Shown piece by piece: positions 29,813 through 39,842 of a stretch of 64,000 nucleotides of DNA. Position 1 is the stretch's first letter, and each line of letters begins with the position of its first letter. The notes beneath the pieces are model-generated. The model was not told the origin of the DNA. It searched no databases and worked only from the letters and a program-made list of their open reading frames with translations. This stretch comes from Paracandidimonas soli. GTDB taxonomy: Bacteria; Pseudomonadota; Gammaproteobacteria; Burkholderiales; Burkholderiaceae_B. The position numbers and the translations under genes are program-made. The stretch lies in NCBI RefSeq assembly GCF_004342005.1, contig NZ_SMBX01000001.1, positions 186,001 to 250,000 on the forward strand, read 5' to 3'.

Positions 29813-30487
29813 TCAAACGTGGCCGAATTGCTCCAGGGCCTGGGCGAGCGTCATGCCTTTCTGCAGGCTGGCGCGTATCTCCATTTCTTTCCGGGTCAGG
29901 GCCTCAGAACGCTCCAGCACTTCCTGGACGATGGCCTGGGGGATGACGATGGCGCCATCGTCGTCGCCAAGAATGAAGTCTCCGGGATTGACGACGACGC
30001 GGCGGCCGGTTGCGCCTTCCATATAGACAGGCACGTTCCAGGCGTTGACCTTCCAGCGTCCGATGGACTGTACCGGCGTCTTGAAGCGGCCGAACACGGG
30101 GAAGTCCAGCTTGCCGATCCAGCGCGTATCGCGCAATCCGCCATCGACGATGGCGCCGACGCTGCCGCGCTCCTGCATGCCGATAGTGATGAGCTCGCCG
30201 AAATAGCAGATGCCGTCGCCGTCGCCGGACCAGACGGACACATCTCCCGCCCGCAGGCCCTGGCAGGCTTTCATCTTGTCTGCGTCGCCTCCCAGGGGGA
30301 AGGGGGTCATCTGGCCACGGATGGTATAGGCCCAGCCTGCCAGGCGCTGGCTGCCTGTCTGTTGCTGGAACTGAGCGGCAAGGCCCTGGTCGGGATAGCC
30401 CATTTCGTCCAGCACATCAGCGACGTTGGAGGTATCGACTTCCAGAAATCGTCGACGGATCGATTCCCGCAGTTCTTGATCGTTCAT
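29813..30487 (-). CDS. RraA-family protein, 4-hydroxy-4-methyl-2-oxoglutarate aldolase-like
   Basis: A 224-residue member of the RraA/HMG-aldolase family, which includes divalent-metal class II aldolases that cleave 4-hydroxy-4-methyl-2-oxoglutarate and decarboxylate oxaloacetate. The signature GAIVDGGLRD (111-120) with Arg119 and Asp120 for substrate and metal is intact, as is the preceding GELIT segment. Enzymatic rather than RNase E-inhibitory function is likely given its place beside a Bug receptor and opposite aspartate-dehydrogenase-like and SDR genes. If it acts on oxaloacetate, it would fit downstream of aspartate oxidation. Confidence 0.88.
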   Translation of the reverse strand: MNDQELRESIRRRFLEVDTSNVADVLDEMGYPDQGLAAQFQQQTGSQRLAGWAYTIRGQMTPFPLGGDADKMKACQGLRAGDVSVWSGDGDGICYFGELITIGMQERGSVGAIVDGGLRDTRWIGKLDFPVFGRFKTPVQSIGRWKVNAWNVPVYMEGATGRRVVVNPGDFILGDDDGAIVIPQAIVQEVLERSEALTRKEMEIRASLQKGMTLAQALEQFGHV

Positions 30488-30608
30488 TGTGCAACCCTAA
30501 ACGTGAATGATGGAGTCTCCGGCCGCAGGAGGCGGGCCGGCCACGCTGCGCCGGCGCTGGAAGCGCTGGGCCGCATGGTCGATTCATGTTAAGTAGTGCA
30601 GCTTATTG

Positions 30609-30620
30609 CGACAAACGATT
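30609..30620 (-). promoter_or_regulatory. Shared 12-bp word upstream of the RraA-type gene
   Basis: CGACAAACGATT on the + strand, that is AATCGTTTGTCG read toward the RraA-type gene, 122-133 bases before its start. The same word in the same relative orientation precedes the aspartate-dehydrogenase-like gene at 26937-26948. It overlaps a CGACA..TGTCG inverted repeat (30609-30630), the kind of dyad LysR proteins bind. Confidence 0.45.
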
Positions 30621-30675
30621 AATACTGTCGTAGTGGATGAGTTGCGCTAATCGTAGCCTTGGGCAAGGGCAGCCG

Positions 30676-33525
<2,850 letters not shown>

Positions 33526-33674
33526 CAGGGAATTGGTCTGTTTCCGGAGGTTAACTTGTTACTATAACGCGCAGTCATCCGTCGCGCGAATCCCCATGAG
33601 GCAATCAGTGCTTTCCCGGGCGGCGTTCCTGCTGTTTCAGTAATATCAGTCATACGAATCCGAGCGTTCTCCCT

Positions 33675-34892
33675 ATGTCCCATTCTTCCGTACCCGCAGG
33701 CAGAAAACCTCGCGCCAAGCTGCGCCTGACACCTGTCGAGCGCAAGGCCAGCATCGCGCTTGCCCTGCTGTTCGCCGTGCGCATGCTGGGCCTGTTCCTG
33801 CTGACGCCCGTGTTCGCCGTGGCCGCGCAGGCGCTGGCGGGCGGCAGCAACGCGGCAAAGGTAGGCATCGCGCTGGGCGCCTACGGGCTGACGCAGGCCA
33901 TCATGCAGATTCCGCTGGGCATGGCGTCCGACCGCTTCGGGCGCAGGCCCGTCATCGTGGGCGGCCTGCTGCTGTTCATCGCCGGCGGCGTGGTCTGTGC
34001 GCTGACCGACGACATCAACGGCGTGATCATCGGACGCACCATGCAGGGGCTGGGCGCCATCTCCGCCGCCATCACGGCCTGGGTGGCGGATGTCACCCGG
34101 CCGGAGGTCCGCACCAGGGCCATGGCCATGGTGGGCGGGTCGATCGGCGTGTCGTTCGCCATTTCCCTGGTGGCGTCGCCGCTGCTGGTGGGCAGCTACG
34201 GCCTGTCTGGCCTGTTCTGGGTCATCAGCGCGCTCGGACTGCTTTGCCTGCTCATTGCGCTGTTCGTGGTGCCGGACGCTCCCCAGGGGCCGGTGGCCGC
34301 CATGCAGGCCCGTCCCCGCGAGGTGCTGGGGCATGCGGGGCTGCTGCGGCTGAATTTCGGCGTGTTCTGTCTGCATTTCATCCTGATGTCGATCTTCATC
34401 GTGGCGCCCGCCATGCTGATGCGCCTGGGCGGCTATGCGTCGGACAGCCTCTGGGAAATCTACCTGCCCATCATCCTGCTGTCGTTCGTGCTGATGGTGC
34501 CGGCGGTGTTCTATACCGAAACCCGGCATATCCACCATACTTCGCTGCAGGTGGCGGTCGCCGGGCTGGTGGTGGTGCTGGCGCTCATGCCGCTGGCCAG
34601 CCAGAGTTTCGCCGCCGTCGCCGTGCTGCTGGTGGGTTTTTTCATTTCGTTCAACATACTCGAGGCCTTGCAGCCTTCGCTGGTGTCGCGCACGTCGCCG
34701 TCCGATCTCAAGGGGCTGGCCCTGGGGGTCTACAACACGGCGCAGTCGCTGGGCGTATTCGCCGGCGGAGCGGTAGGGGGCATGCTGGCCGCCTACGCCA
34801 GCATGCAGACGGTATTCCTGGCCTCGTCCGCGCTGGCATTCTGCTGGTTCCTGGTGGCCCGGGCGGGAAGGCAGGACAATGTATCCGCCTGA
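33675..34892 (+). CDS. MFS transporter
   Basis: Twelve-helix major facilitator of 405 residues. The motif-A signature is GMASDRFGRRPVI between helices 2 and 3, and the first helices (AVRMLGLFLLTPVFAVAAQ) resemble the YajR-type drug/H+ antiporter group. The short C-terminus does not include an extra ferredoxin-like domain. The uvrA / MFS / ssb order is common in Alcaligenaceae and Burkholderiaceae, so this is probably a core gene; substrate unknown. Confidence 0.9.
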   Translation: MSHSSVPAGRKPRAKLRLTPVERKASIALALLFAVRMLGLFLLTPVFAVAAQALAGGSNAAKVGIALGAYGLTQAIMQIPLGMASDRFGRRPVIVGGLLLFIAGGVVCALTDDINGVIIGRTMQGLGAISAAITAWVADVTRPEVRTRAMAMVGGSIGVSFAISLVASPLLVGSYGLSGLFWVISALGLLCLLIALFVVPDAPQGPVAAMQARPREVLGHAGLLRLNFGVFCLHFILMSIFIVAPAMLMRLGGYASDSLWEIYLPIILLSFVLMVPAVFYTETRHIHHTSLQVAVAGLVVVLALMPLASQSFAAVAVLLVGFFISFNILEALQPSLVSRTSPSDLKGLALGVYNTAQSLGVFAGGAVGGMLAAYASMQTVFLASSALAFCWFLVARAGRQDNVSA

Positions 34893-34987
34893 GACAGAAA
34901 CATCCCCGGTGCGTACAGCGGACGGCGGCGTCTGTTAGCATATCGCCTTATCGAATATCCTCAAGAATTGGTTAAAGGGGCTCCGTC

Positions 34988-35494
34988 ATGGCATCCGTAA
35001 ACAAAGTCATCCTCGTTGGTAATCTGGGCCGTGATCCCGAAGTGCGCTACAGCCCGGACGGCGCGGCCATCTGCAACGTTTCCATCGCCACTACCAGCGC
35101 CTGGAAGGACCGCAATTCCGGCGAGCGCCGAGAAGAAACCGAATGGCACCGCGTGGTGTTCTACAACCGCCTGGCCGAAATCGCCGGCGAATACCTGCGC
35201 AAGGGCCGCTCGGTCTACGTCGAGGGCCGGCTGAAGACCCGCAAGTGGCAGGACAAGGACACCGGCCAGGACCGCTACGCCACCGAAATCGTGGCGGACC
35301 AGATGCAGATGCTGGGCGGCCGCGAGGGCGGCGGCGAAGGTGGCAGCGGCAGCAGCTACGGCGGCACGGAATACGGCGGCGCGCCGGCTCCGCAATCCCG
35401 TCCGCAGCAGCAGCCCGCGCAGCCGCGCCCGGCGGCGCCGCAGGCGCCCGCGGCGGCGAATCTGGCTGATATGGACGACGATATTCCGTTCTAA
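34988..35494 (+). CDS. ssb: Single-stranded DNA-binding protein
   Basis: The 168-residue protein has an N-terminal OB fold (1-110; [42 protein letters not shown]), a glycine/glutamine/proline-rich disordered linker and the acidic C-terminal tip MDDDIPF that recruits replication and repair partners. AAAGGGG precedes the ATG. It ends at a bidirectional terminator shared with the encapsulin operon. Confidence 0.98.
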   Translation: MASVNKVILVGNLGRDPEVRYSPDGAAICNVSIATTSAWKDRNSGERREETEWHRVVFYNRLAEIAGEYLRKGRSVYVEGRLKTRKWQDKDTGQDRYATEIVADQMQMLGGREGGGEGGSGSSYGGTEYGGAPAPQSRPQQQPAQPRPAAPQAPAAANLADMDDDIPF

Positions 35495-35520
35495 GGTGCG
35501 CTTCCGTCGGTTTTACCGAA

Positions 35521-35560
35521 AAAAGGGCCAAGTGATTGTGTCTCACTTGGCCCTTTTTAT
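35521..35560. terminator. Bidirectional terminator between ssb and encapsulin genes
   Basis: A perfect 15-bp stem (35521-35535 with 35543-35557) with a 7-base loop. The + strand ends in CCCTTTTTAT and the - strand in CCCTTTTTTCGG, so it serves both ssb and the convergent encapsulin gene. Confidence 0.92.
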
Positions 35561-35587
35561 ACGCGAACCGGCAAGCCGGTGCCTGTA

Positions 35588-36397
35588 TTATTTCCCCGCT
35601 GACGGCATCAGCGCCACGGCGGCTTCGGGAGACAGCAGGCGGAAGGTGAAGCTTTCCTGCAGGTACAGGTTCACGACGCTGTCTGTGTGCGACTGGTAGC
35701 CGATCGATATGTCCTGCCCCAGATGCAGCGAGAAGTCTCCGCCGCGGGTGCTGAGCAGCACGCCGCCTTCGATGCCGGGCGCCCAGACGATGTCGCCGTC
35801 CAGCAGAGGACGGATATGCTTTAACAGCGGATAGCCGTCGTCGGAAGCGCCGCTGACGGCGGCAAAGGCCTTCTCTCCGAGCACCAGGATATAAGGACCG
35901 TTGACGCCAGCCAGGCGAAGCTGGCTCAGCGCTTGCGCCACGACGGCGGGATAGCGGGTGATATCGGACGGCAGCGTCGTCGCCGGATTGTCAGAGCCTG
36001 GGCGCATGCCCTGGATGCCGGCTGCGGCGTAGCCGTCGAACACGGCCCGGTCTTCCGCGTAGGCGATCTTGCGCGCGGCATCTTTCAGCGGTTGCAGGTC
36101 AGGGTCATCGGAGCCGCGCTCGACATCGTCGAGCGTCCGGCGCGACAGCTCGAATGGCACGCGCAATTCCACCAATGCCTGAACCTGATGCTGCCCGGCG
36201 CGGATGCCGTCATCCGGAGCCTGGATGTCGTTGAGATGGCCGGTACCGATGGCGGCAAGAGCCGCCCCTTGAGGGTCGGCGACATCCACGACTCGCCGGG
36301 CCGCGAGGTAGCGCTTGAGCGTGCGGGAGGCCTCTTCCTCGATCTGCTCCCAGGCGGCATCTGATATCGGAGCAAGTTTACGATGCAGGTTGTTCAT
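35588..36397 (-). CDS. Encapsulin shell protein (linocin M18 family)
   Basis: Self-assembling shell protein with the HK97 phage capsid fold; 60 copies usually form a roughly 20-25 nm (T=1) compartment. The 269-residue protein has the normal length and the family landmarks MNNLHRKLAPISDAAW, the ARRVVDV strand, LRVPFELSRRTLDDVERG, EDRAVFDGYAAAGI and the C-terminal DISIGYQSHTDSVVNLYLQESFTFR. It follows the DyP peroxidase gene, whose end it overlaps by 20 bases; its ribosome binding site AAAGGAG lies within the codons of the cargo-loading peptide. Confidence 0.95.
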   Translation of the reverse strand: MNNLHRKLAPISDAAWEQIEEEASRTLKRYLAARRVVDVADPQGAALAAIGTGHLNDIQAPDDGIRAGQHQVQALVELRVPFELSRRTLDDVERGSDDPDLQPLKDAARKIAYAEDRAVFDGYAAAGIQGMRPGSDNPATTLPSDITRYPAVVAQALSQLRLAGVNGPYILVLGEKAFAAVSGASDDGYPLLKHIRPLLDGDIVWAPGIEGGVLLSTRGGDFSLHLGQDISIGYQSHTDSVVNLYLQESFTFRLLSPEAAVALMPSAGK

Positions 36398-37418
36398 GCG
36401 AGGGTTCTCCTTTGAGTGAGCCGATGCCCAGTGAACTATCGGTCACACTGTTGCCCGGTGAGGTTTCAATGAGGGATTGCGGCGTGCTGATTTCCGGTAC
36501 ATTGTCCAGGAAATCGACCGAGGGGACGAAGAACAGCGAGCCCGTGACGGCGCGGCTGAAGTCCAGCAATCGGTCGTAGTTGCCTGGCGGGCGGCCGATG
36601 AACATGTTCTCCAGCATCTGCTCGATACGGCTCGGGGACTTGGCATAGCCGATGAAGTAAGTGCCGAATTCGCCCTTGCCAATGTCGCCGAAGGGCATGT
36701 TGCTGCGTACGATGTCCAGCTCTTCGCCGTCTTCCTCGATCACGGTCAGCGCGTTATGCGCCCAGGTCGGCTTTACGTCGTCGTCCAGTTCGATGTTGGT
36801 CTGCTTGCTGCGGCCGATGATTTTTTCCTGCATTTCGACGGGCAGCCTGTTCCAGCCGGCCATGTCGTGCAGGTACTTCTGCACGATCACGTAGCTGCCG
36901 CCGGCGAAATCGTCGTCTTCGTCACCGATGACGGTGGCGTCGACCGCTTCCCCGCCAGTGGGGTTTTCGGTGCCGTCTACGAAGCCCAGCAGATCACGGT
37001 TGTCGAAATACTGGAATCCATGCACTTCATCCACAACGGCAACCGCCTCGCCCAGACGCGACGTGATCTGTGCGGCCAGCTCGAAGCACAGATCCATGCG
37101 CGTGGCGCGGATGTGCAGCAGGATGTCGCCTGGCGTGGATACGGCGTGGTGTACGCCTTGAATTTCCTTGAAGGGGTGCAGTTCCTTGGGCTTGGGCGAT
37201 CCGAACAGGCGATCCCAGGCCTCGGAGCCGATTCCCAGGATACAGGACAGGCGTCCATCGAGATCACGAAAGCCGACAGAACGCAGCAGTCCCGACAGAT
37301 CCGCGCAGAAGTCGCGCACGGCATCCAGGGGAGCGGCTCCGGGATTGATGGTCAGAACCAGATACATCGCCGCTTGCGTCAGCGATGAATCGACAGGTTG
37401 GTGCGTTGCAGATGGCAA
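36378..37418 (-). CDS. Encapsulated DyP-type haem peroxidase
   Basis: Dye-decolorising peroxidase of 346 residues and cargo of the adjacent encapsulin. The distal Asp148 lies in GFVDGTENP, the probable proximal haem ligand His221 in TWAHNAL, and the distal Arg238 in IVRSNMPFG. The last 20 residues hold a cargo-loading peptide: LGIGSLKG at 330-337, preceded by a flexible serine/threonine-rich tail. Such peptides dock on the inner surface of the shell. The role is probably peroxide-dependent oxidation in a confined compartment under oxidative stress; the physiological substrate is unknown. Confidence 0.96.
   Translation of the reverse strand: MPSATHQPVDSSLTQAAMYLVLTINPGAAPLDAVRDFCADLSGLLRSVGFRDLDGRLSCILGIGSEAWDRLFGSPKPKELHPFKEIQGVHHAVSTPGDILLHIRATRMDLCFELAAQITSRLGEAVAVVDEVHGFQYFDNRDLLGFVDGTENPTGGEAVDATVIGDEDDDFAGGSYVIVQKYLHDMAGWNRLPVEMQEKIIGRSKQTNIELDDDVKPTWAHNALTVIEEDGEELDIVRSNMPFGDIGKGEFGTYFIGYAKSPSRIEQMLENMFIGRPPGNYDRLLDFSRAVTGSLFFVPSVDFLDNVPEISTPQSLIETSPGNSVTDSSLGIGSLKGEPSHEQPAS
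36407..36413 (-). promoter_or_regulatory. Ribosome binding site of the encapsulin gene inside the cargo-peptide codons
   Basis: On the - strand AAAGGAG stands nine bases before the encapsulin ATG. In the DyP frame the same bases are the AAA GGA G.. codons for Lys-Gly-Glu of the SLKGE part of the loading peptide, so one stretch serves as peptide code and Shine-Dalgarno sequence. Confidence 0.85.
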
Positions 37419-37492
37419 AACTTTCTCCTTCCAGGCTCAGGGAGTCCAAGCAGACAGTTTACCCCCGTGATGATGATGTCGCGAGGAGGGCA

Positions 37493-38416
37493 TTATGTCG
37501 CGTCTTGCGAACTGCCATCCGGTTCGTTCCGGCTGTCGATCGCGTTTACGTATGCGGAGCTGTCGAATCCATACTCGTGCATCAACCGCTTGAATCGCTG
37601 CAGATCGTGCACGGCGACGGGCCCCAGTTTCTGCGCCAGGCGCACCATCAGGATCTCGATGAGAACGAGATGGGCGAGATAGGTTTCGGTCCCTACCGAG
37701 CGCAGAGGATCTTGCGGAGGCGATACGGCCAGCACCAAGTCCGAGATTTCGGCAAGCGGCGTTCCGGGCTGGGTCAGGGCAATGACCGTCGCTCCATGGG
37801 CGCGCGCATAGCGTGCGGCATCGAGTGTGTATGGCATGCGCCCGAGATGCGAGATAATGAATGCGATTCCCTTGGGGCCGAGCGTGCTGGCCGATACCAA
37901 CTGCTGGTTGGCATCGAAGATCGAGTTCGAAGGTACGCGCAATCGAAATAGCCGGCTTTGCAATTCGTTGGCAATGAAGGTTGAGGACGCCCCGACCGAA
38001 TAGCAGTCAATGCGCTCTGCGGCCGCCATGCGGTCTGTGACCTTGTCGATTATCTCCGCGTCCATGTTCTGGACCAGTTCCCGTAGCGATGAAATTGCGC
38101 TGTAAATGACTTTGCTGGCGACGTCCGAGGTGCTGTCCGTGGCGAGTACGCTGCGGTGCAGGTGCGACCCGCTGGCTGCATAGCTTTGCGCCAGGGCGAC
38201 CATGAAATCGCGTACCGACATGTAGCCGAAGCTGCGGCAGGTCCGGACGATCGTTGGCATCGAGACGCCGGCTTTTTTGGCCAGTTCCTCGACAGTGGCG
38301 ACGGCTGCTGCCTGGGGATCGGACAAAATGACGCGAGCCACGAGACCCTGGGAAGGGGATAGGCTGGGCAAGCGTTCCTGGAGTTCCTGCAGGAGATTGT
38401 TTGTGCTGATTGGCAT
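37493..38416 (-). CDS. MurR/RpiR-family transcriptional regulator
   Basis: A 307-residue regulator with an N-terminal RpiR helix-turn-helix domain (about 1-80; VATVEELAKKAGVSMPTIVRTCRSFGY) and a C-terminal SIS sugar-phosphate-type isomerase domain (about 120-270; DCYSVGASSTFIANEL, FIISHLGRMPYTLDAARYARAHGATVIALT). The ATG at 38416 is preferred over upstream in-frame codons. It lies beside a Bug gene and a D-amino acid enzyme pair; two GTAAT-N3-ATTAC sites, like the TGTAAT-N3-ATTACA motif known for the RpiR protein HexR, lie in the neighbouring divergent promoter. Confidence 0.9.
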   Translation of the reverse strand: MPISTNNLLQELQERLPSLSPSQGLVARVILSDPQAAAVATVEELAKKAGVSMPTIVRTCRSFGYMSVRDFMVALAQSYAASGSHLHRSVLATDSTSDVASKVIYSAISSLRELVQNMDAEIIDKVTDRMAAAERIDCYSVGASSTFIANELQSRLFRLRVPSNSIFDANQQLVSASTLGPKGIAFIISHLGRMPYTLDAARYARAHGATVIALTQPGTPLAEISDLVLAVSPPQDPLRSVGTETYLAHLVLIEILMVRLAQKLGPVAVHDLQRFKRLMHEYGFDSSAYVNAIDSRNEPDGSSQDAT

Positions 38417-38628
38417 GATGAAAACGGGCGCTGGCCATGCCAGCCCCCGCAAGGTTTCGCCGATGCAGCCGGATGTTCAGCCTCCGCGCATGCGGCATGG
38501 CGTAAATATCCAACTATAGCAGGCACGTTGCCGTTGAGCCGCTCGGATCGAAAGCCGCCTCATCTGCCTTCAAGCCTGTTGTGGCCGCAACCGATCGGCG
38601 CATCATCGCTGTGTCGCAAACAAGCTGA

Positions 38629-39609
38629 TCAGTCGAGTTTTGGAATGTTGGCGGATTCGATGAGGTCGCGATACTTGATCTGCTCGTTGCGGATCAGCGT
38701 GCGGAAGTCCGCCGGTGTGCCGGGAGCGGCGACAGCTCCAAGCTTGCTCATGGTTTCTCGCGCGGAATCCGTACGCAAGGCATTGTTCAGCGCTGCATTG
38801 AGCTTGTCGATGATGGGCTGAGGGGTCCCCTTGGGAACGACGATCCCTCCCCAGGACACATTTTCATAGCCCTTGATTCCGGATTCGTCGAAGGTGGGGA
38901 TATCCGGAAAAAGTGGAACACGCTTCAAGGCGGTTATCGCCAGGGCGCGCAGCTTTCCGGTTTCAACCAGCGGCATCACCACGGAGGAGTTGTTCACGCT
39001 GTATTCGATACGGCCTCCGACCAGATCCTGCAGGGATTGCGGGTCGCCCTGGTACGGCACAAATTGCACGTCGAGACCCGCCATGACCCTGAGCTGTTCG
39101 CCGCCAATATGGCCGCTGGTGCCTATGCCCGAAGCGCCATATGAGAATTTCCCGGGGTTGTCCTTGATGAGTTTCAGCAGATCGGCCGCTGTTTTTGCGG
39201 GATGATCGGCGCGCACGGCAAGTACGTTGTAAAGATTGAACATCATGCCGACAGGCTCGAAATCCTCATTGGGATCGTATGGCAGTTGCTTGAACAGCGA
39301 CGGATTCACGCTCAGTGTGTTGACGTTGGCGTAACCCAATGTGTAGCCGTCGGGCTTCTGGCGCTTGAGTACTGTCGTGGCAATGGTTCCGCCTGCGCCG
39401 GGCCGGTTCTCGATTACGAATGAGGCATCCAGTTCTTTGGCCAATTCGTTGAAGACGATGCGGGTGAGCACATCGGCCGAACCGCCGGCCGCATAAGGCA
39501 TGATCACGGTAACGGGCTTGTCTGGCCATGAGTCGGCGGGACTGGCCGCTTGCACAGGCAAGGCAATACAGCCAACCAGGGAAGCAATAGCTAGCAAAGA
39601 TCTTTTCAT
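38629..39609 (-). CDS. Bug/TctC-family periplasmic binding protein
   Basis: Periplasmic solute receptor of 326 residues. A signal peptide ends near LPVQAA; family motifs are KPVTVIMPYAAGGSADVLTR and ENRPGAGGTIATT, with FPDIPTFDESG near the C-terminus. No TctAB membrane partner is nearby. It is divergent from the D-threonine-aldolase-like gene and its promoter holds a GTAAT-N3-ATTAC dyad 19-31 bases before the start, so it is likely regulated by the downstream RpiR protein. A D-amino acid or N-acyl-D-amino acid ligand is inferred from context. Confidence 0.92.
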   Translation of the reverse strand: MKRSLLAIASLVGCIALPVQAASPADSWPDKPVTVIMPYAAGGSADVLTRIVFNELAKELDASFVIENRPGAGGTIATTVLKRQKPDGYTLGYANVNTLSVNPSLFKQLPYDPNEDFEPVGMMFNLYNVLAVRADHPAKTAADLLKLIKDNPGKFSYGASGIGTSGHIGGEQLRVMAGLDVQFVPYQGDPQSLQDLVGGRIEYSVNNSSVVMPLVETGKLRALAITALKRVPLFPDIPTFDESGIKGYENVSWGGIVVPKGTPQPIIDKLNAALNNALRTDSARETMSKLGAVAAPGTPADFRTLIRNEQIKYRDLIESANIPKLD

Positions 39610-39627
39610 GTTGCTTGTCTCCGTTAT

Positions 39628-39640
39628 GTAATAAAATTAC
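39628..39640. promoter_or_regulatory. RpiR-type operator candidate, site 1
   Basis: GTAAT-AAA-ATTAC, a perfect dyad, 19 bases upstream of the Bug gene start. It shares TGTAAT-N3-ATTACTT with site 2 at 39755-39767. Similar dyads are known for RpiR-family regulators such as HexR. Confidence 0.65.
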
Positions 39641-39754
39641 TTATCAGAATAAAATAGCATCACTCGATTTGGTATTTTTTTACAAATTAATGGAAATTAA
39701 AGGGATTTTTAGGCATGATACGGATATCGATAGCGCGAAACCTCAAATTGTTGT

Positions 39755-39767
39755 GTAATGATATTAC
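39755..39767. promoter_or_regulatory. RpiR-type operator candidate, site 2
   Basis: GTAAT-GAT-ATTAC, a perfect dyad, 76 bases upstream of the D-threonine-aldolase-like gene. With site 1 it brackets the AT-rich 233-bp divergent promoter. Confidence 0.65.
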
Positions 39768-39842
39768 TTGATCTGGTGTTTTTATGCCCGTACAAACCCT
39801 AGGACACACTTTCATCACCTGCAAGCCTGCCGTCTGGATATC

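Noticed and set aside
33526-33674. A LexA (SOS) box between uvrA and the MFS gene
   Set aside because: CTGTTTCAGTAATATCAG at about 33632 looks like a half match but lacks the CTGT-N8-ACAG symmetry; no better site was found.
39768-39842. An earlier start (39768) for the D-threonine-aldolase-like gene
   Set aside because: It would place the start next to the operator dyad and add 25 residues with no homology; the ATG at 39843 is preferred.
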